This document shows positions 1 to 10,325 of a DNA stretch of 64,000 bases, piece by piece. Within the stretch, counting starts at the first letter, position 1; every line of letters begins with the position of its first letter. The translations under genes and the position numbers were made by a program. The notes below the pieces were generated by a model, which saw nothing but the letters and a program-made list of their open reading frames with translations, was not told the origin of the DNA and ran no database searches. The stretch spans positions 1,302,001 to 1,366,000 of the forward strand of contig JAGTWJ010000010.1 in NCBI GenBank assembly GCA_020064725.1, written 5' to 3'. The stretch comes from Drechslerella dactyloides (Eukaryota > Ascomycota > Orbiliomycetes > Orbiliales > Orbiliaceae).

Positions 1-3000
1 CGCTGTTACGGGGCCAACGTTCGGGAGACCTTCCGTATAGTCACTACCCAGCAGATGTGCTAGTCGGATCAACTTTTTCCGATCAAGGCTGTACTCGTTC
101 TCCAGGTCTGTTGCAAGATAGCACTCAACAAACTTGGCTTGGTTGAACATATTCTTGTATACGCGGGTGCCGCCGAACAGAAATATATCGCTATCATCAG
201 TCACAATCCCATCGACAAGTCCTAGGTGGACTAGTTCCGCACACTGCGCTTCGGCTTCCATAGGTGCGGTAATGTACGGGATGCCGAACATCTGAAGAAG
301 TTGCTGGCACTCTTGGATCATGATCTGGGTGACTTCGTCGGCGTCGCGGCGGTCTTTCTTCTGCTGATCTCGCAGGGCACGGAGCTCACGATCATAGTCA
401 ACGGCGTTTTCAGCAGCGGATCTCAGGTTGAAAGTGGATGCGAAGCGCGCGTGTTCCGCGTTTTCAGCTTCGAGTTGGTGGAGAAGTTGCTCTTCTTCGG
501 AGTCGAGTCCTGCGTCATATTCCATATCCGCGTCGAGTTGCGCTGAGGTGTCTCCAGGAGCAGCAGGCTGTTGAGTTTCATTGTCGCTAAGTTCCCACTC
601 TATCTCCTCGTCTTCATCTTGTTCATCCAATCGGGTGGAAACTTGCTCCATACGATCTAGACGTTCCTCGGGGAAGTTGCTCGTCGCAGACGCTGACGTC
701 ACCGGCTCTTTCGGGTTGAGAACGATATCTACCATTGGAACATCATCATTCTCCTCATCAGACAAGACTACCACATTTGTCGTAACCGGTTGAATAGTAG
801 TTCTCTCATGGAGCGGTTTAAGATGCTCGGGTATTTGTGCCTTGTTTTTCTCGGCTTCATCATCGCGATCGTAGTCATCTCGTCGGTATCCAGCACTGCC
901 AGCTTTGAAAGCCGCGTTCTCCTGTGCTGAAAACCAGGGAGGTAGTGTTTCCTCACGCTTCTCGGTTTCGCTCGTTTTGTCTTGTTCACCATTTCGTGAC
1001 CTTTCCTCCTGCAAACGTTTTTCTAGACCTGCAAAGCCGCCTAACTTCATACTTTCGAATGGCAGCAGATTGCTGTCTAGGCTGAAGTCGGTATGTTTCT
1101 CGGATGCCGCGGGGCCGGTGGTGGAGGTTCCTGTGATCGCGTCTTCTAATGTGAACCCCCCATCCTCGAATATGAATGGGTTTGCGGGCTCGACCATGTC
1201 AATCTCCGTAAATTTCGACTTGGCTCTATTCAACGGTTTCACGCTGCCAGAATCATCAGCTGGCAAGACTTGTGCCTTGGGTTGAGCCGGCAGACTTGAC
1301 GGTCTTGCAGAGGAACTTCCTAGGACACTGGAGGACTCGCCAAATTCTGAAAATCGTGGCTTTGAAGGGTTCAAGGGCTGTTCGATAAATTTTGGTTTGG
1401 CTGGGTTCAAGGGCCTTGAGGACAAGCCTGCTTCGTGACCTTCACTTTCCTGCTGCAGCGACGTCCTGATTGCCAATTCGAGGGCCTTCTCTTCTTCTTC
1501 GCCTTCTTTCTTGTCTTTCTCGAGTGACATGGCAATAGCTTTTCGTAGATCATCCTCATCGTCAACAGGATGCTCAAGATCCTGCTCGAATTTGTCGAGA
1601 TCTTCGAATAGTTCGTCATATTCGTTGACGGCATCTTCGAATTCGCTAAGTTCATCGTCCTGGATGAAGACTGGCGCTTTGTCTGAGCCCTTCAGGGCAT
1701 TTTTCTGCTGTTCTTGCTTTGACAGTTTTATCGCTCGTTGGATTTCCCGCTCTTCCGAGGTCTGCCGTCTTTGAGGAAAATTGGAATATGGAGCTCGTGT
1801 CCTCGGCTTCGGCAGTCGATTGAGACCCTCAATCGGAATATCCTCAAACTCGTCCATTTCATCCTCCCAGCCATCGTCATCCTCCTCTTCCTTCTTCTCG
1901 TCCTCGTCTAGAACAATAGCTTTATGTGGTGCTTCGCCCTCTCGAACGCCCTTCTGTCCGACGACACCCAACGCCCACCCACCCTCAGCACCCTCGTTCT
2001 TTACCAGTACATATTCTCGGTCTTTCTCTCCAGCAACTCGGCGGACACTTATTAGATCGTCGTTCATTCCGTTTAAGTTCATGAGACGCTGAGTCAGCTC
2101 GTTTCTTTCACGGACCCGCTCAATTTGGAAACGAGAGAACTCCAGACGGTTTGGAAACATTTGCTCCAGTTGATCCTTCGACAGACCCATACGAAGACGA
2201 GAGCGAATCCTTGCCGCATTAAGGATATTGTACCGATCCGCCGCTGGGAGTGAGGTGAAAAACGGGGAATCGAAATCAATTTTGGAAAACTAGCGTATAG
2301 CATAATTAGCTGCGGGTAGTGGTAATATATTATACGAATACTTACGTCGTATAAGTTGATATCTTCTCCGCCCTCAAACCGGCGAGCGTATTGCTCCAGT
2401 TCTTCCATAGACATAATTCGCGGGTCATTGATGCCTCTCATTGACCTGGTTTCCCAAGTTAGATACAGACATGTAGACGAGCAAGAGACACATACTCTAG
2501 GTTATGATCCATCTCTGGGAGATGGTATTGATCAGTTTTCCGGAATGTAGTCCTGTTGGCCCTTCTTTCTTCAGGCCGTTGAAATAGCTCCGATGCATAT
2601 ACTGGGTTTTCAGGAACGGGTTCCTCTTCCTGTATCTGGTTCGAATGCCGTTCTGCGGCTTGTCTCCTCTGCTCTACTTCTTCTTTCGCCTTCTTCTGCA
2701 TCTGCAGCGACAGCAGCTTTCGGGCGGTGTTCGAGGCATCTTCCTTTCTATCCTGCCGGTGAGATTTTCGATTTGCCTAGAGACCGATCGATTCAGCCGA
2801 CGGAACGACCATATGACAAGTTCATATAACACTCACGATTGTCTGCTTTTTCAGCAGCGGCGCCCCACCGTCGAACACGAAAACGGGGTGAATTCCGTGA
2901 AATAATAACTTCACTATCCGGCGAAAGAACCCGACTACATGCGCATTTCTCAGCGCGTTTCCTTCCTTGTCGCGAACAGCCTTAAGGAACTGGTATATCC

Positions 3001-3100
3001 ATATCGAAGCATCGATCGCTAGGCGCCGTTGAGCAAGTGTTTCGAGCTTGACCGGTCGCGCGCACGGCTGGACGACGGTCCAGAGACCGGTGACACCCAT
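1..3100 (-). CDS. RAD2: RAD2/XPG-family DNA repair endonuclease (C-terminus cut off)
   Basis: Structure-specific 3' endonuclease of nucleotide excision repair that acts with TFIIH in the nucleus. Four exons are visible: 2837-3100, 2496-2752, 2346-2445 and 2289 to beyond base 1. The protein opens with MGVTGLWTVVQ; the XPG N-region holds the metal ligands D30 (AIDAS) and D77 (VFDGG). A long acidic spacer follows, as is usual for Rad2/XPG. It contains three ubiquitin-interacting-motif-like segments (REIQRAIKLSKQE, DLRKAIAMSLEKD, ALELAIRTSLQQE). The I-region follows, with APMEAEAQCAEL and TDDSDIFLFGG, and then GSDYTEGLPNVGPV, the start of the helix-hairpin-helix, where the window ends. The remaining C-terminus, where PCNA- and TFIIH-binding segments normally lie, is not seen. 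The gene is divergent from NOG2. Family assignment is firm; exon borders come from canonical splice sites and frame continuity. Confidence 0.95.
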
Positions 3101-3470
3101 TTATGACCGACACAGTGGAGAAATGAGGCTCCCCAGCCTAGTTGATGTAGTATCATGCGAGAAGCTGAGCTGTTACTGGCTGCCTGTTGGAAGTCAAGCG
3201 TGTCGACCGGAAGCATGAGTCAAATCGCCGCGGGGCAAGTTGCGCTGCGGCCGCGAGATCACGTTGAATGCAAGTAGATGTGGTCTAACCTCTTGCGGTT
3301 AGCGAAATCCAAACCGCCAAGACTTGACTAGTTTAGCGTCGCCTCGAGCAGCACAAAAAAAATTCGGCTCCACGTCTTTCGCTTCACTTCATCCACCAAA
3401 ATTTCACATCCACCACCACCACATCTTTGAAAGCCTCTGTCCGCCCAAGGCTTTGGGTAGAATACCTTCA
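3101..3470. promoter_or_regulatory. Shared divergent promoter, RAD2 / NOG2
   Basis: This 370-bp gap lies between the RAD2 start codon (3100, minus) and the NOG2 start codon (3471, plus) and must hold both 5' leaders and promoters. An ATG upstream of NOG2 at 3324 is in frame. The encoded extension, rich in His and Pro, looks like translated leader; the conserved NOG2 start is MGSFKKE at 3471. No clear TATA box was seen. Confidence 0.6.
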
Positions 3471-5655
3471 ATGGGCTCCTTCAAGAAAGAATCCAACCGG
3501 CGGGCCCGGAAGATTGAGGCTGCGGGCGGGAGCGATGGCATGCAAAATGTCAAAGTCAAAGGCGAGAACTTTTACAGGTAATGAACCGAAACACCAACAT
3601 TACTTATCAGCGAGTCTCTAATACCCCCATGTGACACCTCAGAGATGCGAAGAAACTGAAACGACTATCGATGTACAAGGAGGGGAAGGCACAGAGGGAT
3701 GCACAAGGGAATATCACAAAGGCCGCCAGCTATCAATCCAGAGACGTCCCTTCCGCTCGGATAGAGCCTAATCGAAAATGGTTCGGTACGGAGCCTACCA
3801 CAATGCCTTCCCGAGTGATCAATCGTCTAACTTGCCGTGCGATGTACAGGAAACACTCGGACGATTTCACAGGAGGCTCTGTCGGCTTTCCAGGCTGCCA
3901 TGAAGGAGCAAGCCAAAGACCCGCGCTCTGTTCTTCTCAAGCGGAACAAGCTACCTATGTCGCTTATCGAGGATCCCGATAAGAAGGCTTCCAATAAAGA
4001 GGCAAACAAGATCAAAGTTGAGACAGAGCCATTCGCACAAACCTTCGGTCCAAAGGCTCAGCGGAAAAAACCAAAGCTTGCCGTAGAAAGCATGGCGGCC
4101 TTGATGGAAGAAACAGAGAAGAACAGAACACAATATGATGATAAGATCCAAGACGCGATCGAGAACGGAACAGCACAAGATGGTTGGGTGCAGGAGGCCA
4201 AAGAAGCCGTTTTCTCGAAAGGCCAGAGCAAACGTATTTGGAACGAATTGTACAAGGTGAGCTCAGCTCTTGCGCACAGTTTCCACCGACCTTCGCTAAT
4301 ATTCACTAGGTCATCGATTCATCTGATGTGATTCTACATGTTCTGGACGCCCGAGATCCACTCGGAACAAGATGCAGATCCGTCGAACAATACATGTCGA
4401 AGGAGTGTCCGCACAAGCACTTAGTATTCGTCTTGAACAAGTGTGATCTCGTCCCTACAGGCGTTGCTGTAAGTTTCTCATCCGCGCGTCAAGTTCATTT
4501 TCTTCTTTTGCTTTTGGTTTGGGTGCATTCGATTCCATCGTTTCCTGTCAGGATGTCTTCTCTAGCGATTATTATTGTCGCAGTCTACGAAGAGGTCTGT
4601 TACAACTTTGGTAGATTAAGTTATCCCGCTCTTGATTTCAGCGCGTTTTGTGCCGAATATCTTCGTCCATTTTGTCGTTTTGGCAAAGGACACCAATGGG
4701 ATTTTGTGTTTCGTTTTGAGTTGAAAGTCGAGGATGGAATAAGTTAGAGTCCATCACAACAGTGTCTCGACTTTCTTAGTTACGCTTCATACAGTTTTTA
4801 GCATTATCTTCGGTCAGTCTGATAGCTGGTTCCTAACGCTTTTTCAACTGACAGGCATCATGGGTACGGCTCTTGTCAAAAGAATATCCGACCCTCGCGT
4901 TCCACGCGTCAATAAACAACTCTTTCGGCAAGGGATCTTTAATTGCAATACTGCAACAGTTCCAGGGTCTCCATTCGGATAGAAAGCAAATATCTGTCGG
5001 ATTGATAGGGTATCCTAATAGTGGAAAATCCTCCATCATCAATACCCTCCGGAAAAAGAAAGTCTGCACCGTCGCTCCCATTCCTGGCGAGACGAAGGTG
5101 TGGCAGTATGTCACCTTGACGAAGAAGATCTTCCTAATTGATTGTCCTGGGATCGTACCTCCTTCGCAGAGTGACACCACTACAGATATTTTGCTGCGTG
5201 GTGTTGTGCGGGCAGAGAAGGTAGAAAATCCAGCTCAATACATCTCCGCGTTACTGGAGAAGTGCAAGCAACACCACGTAGAAAGGACATACGAAATCAA
5301 GGGCTGGAAGGATACCAATGAGTTTCTAGAAATGCTGGCGAGGAAAGGCGGTAGATTGCTGAAAGGTGGTGAGCCTGACTACGATGGTGTTGCCATCATG
5401 ATCATCAATGACTTCCTGAGAGGGAAGTTACCCTGGTTCACACCTTGCGAAACAGAGTCTAGCGGAGGAGATGGCGTCGAAAGCGGCGAGGGAAAATCCA
5501 ACAAAAAACTGAACAGGAAACGGAAAGCAGGAGAAATGGACGACGTCGCTGAAGCCTCGGCCAGTGAGGTTGATAGCGATGCTTTCGAAGAGGACGGGGA
5601 GGAGGAATGGGGCGGTCTATCAGCATCGGATGACTCCGATGAGGAAGAGTCGTAG
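3471..5655 (+). CDS. NOG2: Nucleolar GTP-binding protein 2 (60S ribosome assembly GTPase)
   Basis: Circularly permuted GTPase needed for late nuclear maturation and export of pre-60S ribosomes. Five exons: 3471-3577, 3643-3785, 3850-4256, 4310-4468 and 4855-5655, giving 538 residues. The N-terminal NGP1NT-like region begins [14 protein letters not shown] and includes [19 protein letters not shown]. The permuted G-motif order is clear: G4 NKCD comes first, then G1 GYPNSGKSS, then G3 DCPG. A basic and acidic tail ([11 protein letters not shown], then [10 protein letters not shown]) ends the protein, as in homologues. Intron 4 is 386 nt, several times longer than the other introns (53-65 nt), and is treated as a separate snoRNA candidate. 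The start at 3471 is preferred over the in-frame ATG at 3324 because it begins the conserved sequence. Confidence 0.95.
4580..4796 (+). ncRNA. Candidate H/ACA snoRNA in NOG2 intron 4 (snR191-like position)
   Basis: The fourth NOG2 intron (4469-4854) is unusually long. It holds a strong hairpin: AAAGTCGAG (4724-4732) pairs perfectly with CTCGACTTT (4766-4774), and inside it GATGGA (4733-4738) pairs with TCCATC (4750-4755). An ACA triplet at 4791-4793 lies downstream. Upstream, TCTAC (4584-4588) pairs with GTAGA (4611-4615), overlapping an ANANNA-type H box AGATTA (4613-4618). In budding yeast the NOG2 intron carries the H/ACA snoRNA snR191, so a homologue here would be expected. No guide sequence was matched to rRNA and the exact ends are unknown. 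Confidence 0.4.
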
Positions 5656-5978
5656 CCGTTCGTTCCATTGACCAGTTACGTTTGGCATTCTACACTGCAC
5701 ACCAGCTATCTCTTTTATCGACGGAACGGCGAGCGATGTTTAGACCATCAAGACTTGTGCATTTGTCTTCAACCTCAAGATACCCAGGGCATTCAACAAT
5801 GTTCAACAATGTATAATATTACTACATCATACAATCCACCTCAAAGGATCTCATATATCCTCAATGGGCTTACCCATGCTTTTCACGTTTTCGACGCCGT
5901 TCAGCCTTTACCCATGCGTGCACGTGTATACGTCCTTGAAACTTCCAACAAGGCGGGACTGGAGCATAGCATGCCGCA
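5656..5978. other. Intergenic, NOG2 3' end to secreted-protein gene
   Basis: This gap of 323 bp holds the NOG2 3' untranslated region and the promoter of the next gene on the same strand. A short direct repeat (ttcaacaatg, twice near 5790-5810) was seen. No gene is supported. Confidence 0.5.
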
Positions 5979-8678
5979 ATGAAGCCTCTGGATCGAACCG
6001 CATTCATTGTCGCGATATACAGTGTTTGCGGCCTCGCTGCCCGAGTCGATATCCAATGGGGTACCGCCAACCCCCTCACGTCAGATCTCCGTTCCTTCCT
6101 CCCTGAGTCCGAATTCTGGAACAAGAACCCGAACGGCCCGCGCTTCCAACAATCCTTCAATATAAACACAGACCGAACGCATAACCGTATGAAAAAGGCA
6201 TGCAAAAAGATAGCTCAGCCATGGGATTCCGTGAAAGATCGAGAGACTCGCGACTATCTCCGCCGCCAAGCTTACGTCAAAGCCGTCCGGATCACGCAGA
6301 GCCCTCCACCTGAGCCTGTGAATGCACAGACGCCTATCCCGCATCCCTATCCGCGCCCCGTACGCGGAATTGCCTTCTTCAGTAATAACATTTGCGACGG
6401 CGAGCCCAAGCTGATAATATGGCCGAAGCTGACAGCGGATATGGACTATGCGACCTCGAAGCGATTTGCACTCGCTCAGCAAGGGAACGTATTGGAGGGA
6501 ACATACTACAAATGGGACCAAACATTCGAGTTTGCAGATTTTGACATCAAGAAAGACCCCTACTCGCACTATAATCGAGCGAGGCCCGAAGTTTGGCAGT
6601 ACATGAACCCCGAGTCTGACCCGAACGAGGTCATGGCCTTTATGGAAAGATACCAAGAAAGGGTCTATCTGACCAGAGGCACGGTTGGAAGTCCAATTGG
6701 CTCGCCGTACCACCAGCCGTTCGGCAGCTTCAGAGAGATCTTTGCGACGAGGTCGGATGCGATATGGCGACAGGTTGTTAGTCCGACTGCGCCAGATTAT
6801 TCATACTGGGATATCCCAATGATCAATGTGCAGTTGGATCATAGAAATGGAGGAGGGGAGCAGAAGGTGGATCCGTTCACGAGCTTTGTTCCATATGGGC
6901 TGCTCGAGAGCTCAAGAGCTACCGTGTTCGAGGTCATCGAGCGAGAGTACGCACGGTTCTACAAGCTCATGGTCGACCTACTCGGTATTCCAGGCAGGTC
7001 GCCCACAAAACGGCTGAGCTGGAGAACGAAACGGCAGGCAGCAGCACTGAATCAAATAGCGCCATATCTCGACCCGGTAACCTATGTACCGCTCTACCAA
7101 CAAGCATTGCAAGTGCCGCTGCAGAGACGCAAGGATTTCCTCAGAGACCCAGATGTGTGGAGTCTACAGCCGTGGCAAATGTATACGACTTCTCCGGATG
7201 TACCGGATCCCAGGGAATGGACGCTGCCGCCATCGTGGCTCAAGTCTCCGGTGTGGAATCCACGGATCAGGGAAGTCAGAAACGAGCGTGGTCAAGTTGG
7301 CACCGTGGCTGGATATCAAATGCAGCGAAATCCGAATAGGGTGATATATAGCAGTGTTCAAATCAACTATGACCCTAAGGGAGAATTCACAGTTCAGACA
7401 GTTCCTGTTGTCAGCAACCCGGTCTTGGCTCTAGAGAAGGAAGCAGTCGTGCTATTAGAACAGCTGCCGGAGACGCAATGGGTCGAGGAGGGACCGGGCG
7501 GGACAATAGTACAACCCGATTACGCAAGACCTCAAAGCCTTGGGCCATCCGGTCAGTTGTATCAGGGCTCGGCTGTAGGCGGAGGTACCCTAGAGCAGTT
7601 TACGACAGCGACTCGTCCACGGAGCGGCAGGGTGCAGTATATGCAAAGACCCCAGCCTGGTGTATCTCGTCCACCGCAGGACGAGAGATCTCAGGCTGTG
7701 ATCGAGGCACCCATTCAAAACGTTAACGTTAATGTCAACCAGCCAGAGGGAATTGACATCGAAGAAGAGCCCGTAATCGAGAATCGGCCGAGAGCCAGCG
7801 GGCAGTACATCCGCCGGCCGTCTTTCGAAGAATCGAATGATCGAGAAAGAACATATACCACCCTGACTCGCCCGCTGCAGAATAATAATGCTGGTCGACC
7901 GCAGCTGCAAATCAACACCGGGGTAGACATTCAGAACGGTCAGCGACCCGAGGCTATGGAGGCCGAAGTCTCATCGCCCCTAGGTGTTGGTAGTGACTCC
8001 CGCGGCAGCAGCATCGAGAACCTACTCATCGAAGAAGAACCTCCATCGTTGGAAGGAACGGCAGCTGGGCTCTCCAGCCTCGCTCAGAGCGTTGTGGATG
8101 AAGCGGACGCAGCAGTACGCCTAAGGGAAGAAGCAATTCGAAACGGCATCCGGATACCAGGAAGTGAGATGGAGGTTGAACCGCCCATCGGCTTCGGAGA
8201 CCTTGTTGAAAGCATGCAAATAACTCGTCCGCGTCGTACATCGCAGCGGCTGCAGATCCAGTCACTACCAGGGAGCCAGGTCTCGTACAGGCCATCACTA
8301 GAGGCGCTCGAGACCACAAATGCCCTTCTCCAATCAGGACGTATACCAAGAGGAAGGGAACTTAATGCCGTCAGGCAAACCGCTGCGAACTACCGGCCAC
8401 CGCAACTCCAGAATCTGAGGGAGGACATACTCGCAGCGAGCCAGGCCCTGAATAGGAACGGAGATATCGTTGTTCCCGTAGGTGAAGACGCTGACAGACT
8501 TCAAGAAAGCATCGTAATCAACGTTCGACCACGAGCCGCAGGTCCTGGTGGGAACGCAAATCAGCAACCTGCGGCTTCGCGCAGCAGTGGAACCGGAAAG
8601 AAGAGACTCTGTATCCCGCGTGACCCAGGACCGTTCCAAGAAGGAACATGCCACGGCTTGGTTTGTTGTCGCTCGTGA
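5979..8678 (+). CDS. Large putative secreted protein of unknown function
   Basis: An uninterrupted 899-residue frame, exceptional in an intron-rich region. The N-terminus (basic MKPLDR, then hydrophobic AFIVAIYSVCGLAA) looks like a signal peptide cleaved near residue 21. Residues about 30-480 are compact and rich in Trp, Tyr and Pro, suggesting a folded domain I do not recognise. From about 490 the sequence becomes low-complexity and rich in Gln, Arg, Pro and Glu, with a NVNVNVN stretch. The final 22 residues carry four cysteines (CIPRDP..GTCHGLVCC) in a protein otherwise very poor in cysteine, so disulphides there are likely if it is secreted. No transmembrane segment or GPI signal is evident. 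It could be a cell-wall or extracellular protein; function is not assigned. Confidence 0.85.
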   Translation: MKPLDRTAFIVAIYSVCGLAARVDIQWGTANPLTSDLRSFLPESEFWNKNPNGPRFQQSFNINTDRTHNRMKKACKKIAQPWDSVKDRETRDYLRRQAYVKAVRITQSPPPEPVNAQTPIPHPYPRPVRGIAFFSNNICDGEPKLIIWPKLTADMDYATSKRFALAQQGNVLEGTYYKWDQTFEFADFDIKKDPYSHYNRARPEVWQYMNPESDPNEVMAFMERYQERVYLTRGTVGSPIGSPYHQPFGSFREIFATRSDAIWRQVVSPTAPDYSYWDIPMINVQLDHRNGGGEQKVDPFTSFVPYGLLESSRATVFEVIEREYARFYKLMVDLLGIPGRSPTKRLSWRTKRQAAALNQIAPYLDPVTYVPLYQQALQVPLQRRKDFLRDPDVWSLQPWQMYTTSPDVPDPREWTLPPSWLKSPVWNPRIREVRNERGQVGTVAGYQMQRNPNRVIYSSVQINYDPKGEFTVQTVPVVSNPVLALEKEAVVLLEQLPETQWVEEGPGGTIVQPDYARPQSLGPSGQLYQGSAVGGGTLEQFTTATRPRSGRVQYMQRPQPGVSRPPQDERSQAVIEAPIQNVNVNVNQPEGIDIEEEPVIENRPRASGQYIRRPSFEESNDRERTYTTLTRPLQNNNAGRPQLQINTGVDIQNGQRPEAMEAEVSSPLGVGSDSRGSSIENLLIEEEPPSLEGTAAGLSSLAQSVVDEADAAVRLREEAIRNGIRIPGSEMEVEPPIGFGDLVESMQITRPRRTSQRLQIQSLPGSQVSYRPSLEALETTNALLQSGRIPRGRELNAVRQTAANYRPPQLQNLREDILAASQALNRNGDIVVPVGEDADRLQESIVINVRPRAAGPGGNANQQPAASRSSGTGKKRLCIPRDPGPFQEGTCHGLVCCRS

Positions 8679-9116
8679 GACTTGAAGATATATTGTGCTT
8701 TGGCGTATACGGTATCCTTGTATTGGGGTTGTTTGGGATTTCCGCATCCAACGGCTATCTCAAGAGACGATTCATGAGCGGCCGTTGATATATTGGCATT
8801 AGATGTATGTTGTCCTAGGTGTAGGCTTTCGTTTGGGAGTTTCTCTCATATATGTACAAGTTGATCTGTCAATTGATCAATTTCAAATTATGGCTAAGTC
8901 TCGACCTGTTCCTGGTCTGATCTCTCGAGGATATCTTCAAATATCGTACAGGTCTGCTAAAAAAAGAATATATCAGCACGCACGGAACCAGCCTAGATGG
9001 CAACAAATCCCACTGAGAAATACCGACTCTCCAATCTCATAGTCTCGGGTCTGGCACCGAGACTAAGTCTCAAGAACATACCCTCTAGTTTGATGTTTAA
9101 GCCTTCGAATCCGGCT
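8679..9116. other. Convergent intergenic region
   Basis: Two genes converge here, so these 438 bp should hold only 3' ends and terminators. A TATATT-rich stretch near 8690-8790 and an A-rich tract near 8960 could serve polyadenylation. No gene is supported. Confidence 0.5.
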
Positions 9117-9951
9117 TCAGCTTGACTGCTCATTCGTGGGATTCCGAGCTGCTGATTGTGAAGCAAAGTCGGCTTTGATTCTGGCCACTGCTTCTTCCAC
9201 ACTACGGCCCTCCTTCACTGCCGACTTGGTCGCGGCATCAAGTGCCTGCTGCTGGCGGTACAATCTATCCGCATGCATCTGCATCTTTTCCGTAAGTGCC
9301 GGATCTCTCCAGGGATCTGCCAGGTAACCCAGAGCTTTCAAGAATTCCTATATCATTCGGAGACGTATTAGTGGTCACAATCACAGTCAAAACTGTATCT
9401 TTACACGACGGGTATAGCAAGCGTACAGTCTGCTGCGTGATGCACTTGGACAGCCTCTGGTTTTCTTCAGTACACATGCGCATCTTTTGCCACATACTGC
9501 CATGATTGTAGCAATGGTGCAGCTCAATTTCCTCGATGGAACAGTTCTCCGCCGCCGCAGCCTTCATGTCCTTGACCATTTGCTTGTACCCAGCCAGGTA
9601 TTCTTTTATTCGTACATCCGGAGAGTCTATCTTGTTGGCATCAGGACCTTTATAGCTTGCCCAGTAGTCCGCGTATCGATCGCCATAAGCAGATTGAGAG
9701 TGAGGGGCAGGCTGCTCGCCATATTCTCTAGCTACCGACTCTCGTGGTTTGCTCTTTTCCACCTGGCTAACAACTTTCAACACCGGCTTTTCTATCTCCG
9801 GCACTGGGGCTGTCGGCTGGATGTCCTGGGGTGTCGAGCTCTTGAGGTATTCTTCCAGGGATCGATCGAGGTTCGAAAAGTCCTTCGTCTCGGACGAGGA
9901 CGAGCTCTTATCGCCGTCGGGAGCCTTCGACGAAGACCACAGCCAGCCCAT
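9117..9951 (-). CDS. Twin-CX9C (CHCH-type) protein, probably mitochondrial
   Basis: Two exons, 9427-9951 and 9117-9347, give 251 residues. The start MGWLWSSS is chosen because the in-frame upstream sequence looks like leader. After a Ser-rich and Pro-rich low-complexity N-terminal half comes a coiled-coil-like helical segment containing the pair C-SIEEIELHH-C and C-TEENQRLSK-C, two CX9C motifs 12 residues apart. This is the signature of CHCH proteins oxidised by Mia40 in the mitochondrial intermembrane space. The intron falls just after the second motif; the following segment FLKALGYLADPW is well ordered. The protein is longer than typical CHCH assembly factors because of the N-terminal extension. 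I do not recognise the exact orthologue; a respiratory assembly or inner-membrane organisation role would be a guess. Confidence 0.8.
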
Positions 9952-10325
9952 GGCGTTCAATGGCAAGCGGCGACCGCTGTCCTCTTTCGTGGGGTCGAGT
10001 GGATGATTCGTCGTCAGTGGAGCGCGGGATGCATCATGTTGTCGGCGAAAGGACCCACTGCGGGCGCCGGCTTGGCTTGGCTGCCGGCATTTTTTGTTTG
10101 CGCCGCGAAACGGAAAGGCTCGCGACCAACAACAACGCGACATCCCACCAAGCTCGGAACCAACCATCCATCATCGTGCATTAGCCATCGCATCGGCATT
10201 CTATTCTGCATACAACAAGCACACAATGACCGGGCAGTATACATCAGCGGTGCTATCCTTGTAGGTCTCGTAGCACCTGTTCGCTCCTTTACAAGCCGGT
10301 TATCTTGGGGGCTAGTGGATTCGCG
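9952..10325. promoter_or_regulatory. Shared divergent promoter, CHCH gene / AME1
   Basis: These 374 bp separate two head-to-head genes and hold both leaders. Open frames crossing it on both strands have no plausible start and are treated as chance. Confidence 0.5.

Noticed and set aside
6081..6713. 210-codon minus-strand frame inside the secreted-protein gene
   Set aside because: Lies opposite a long plus-strand coding frame with signal peptide; composition is that of an antisense shadow and no splice or family evidence exists.
10014..10244. Short minus-strand frame upstream of the CHCH gene
   Set aside because: In the divergent promoter; reads as chance and no splice site connects it to either gene.
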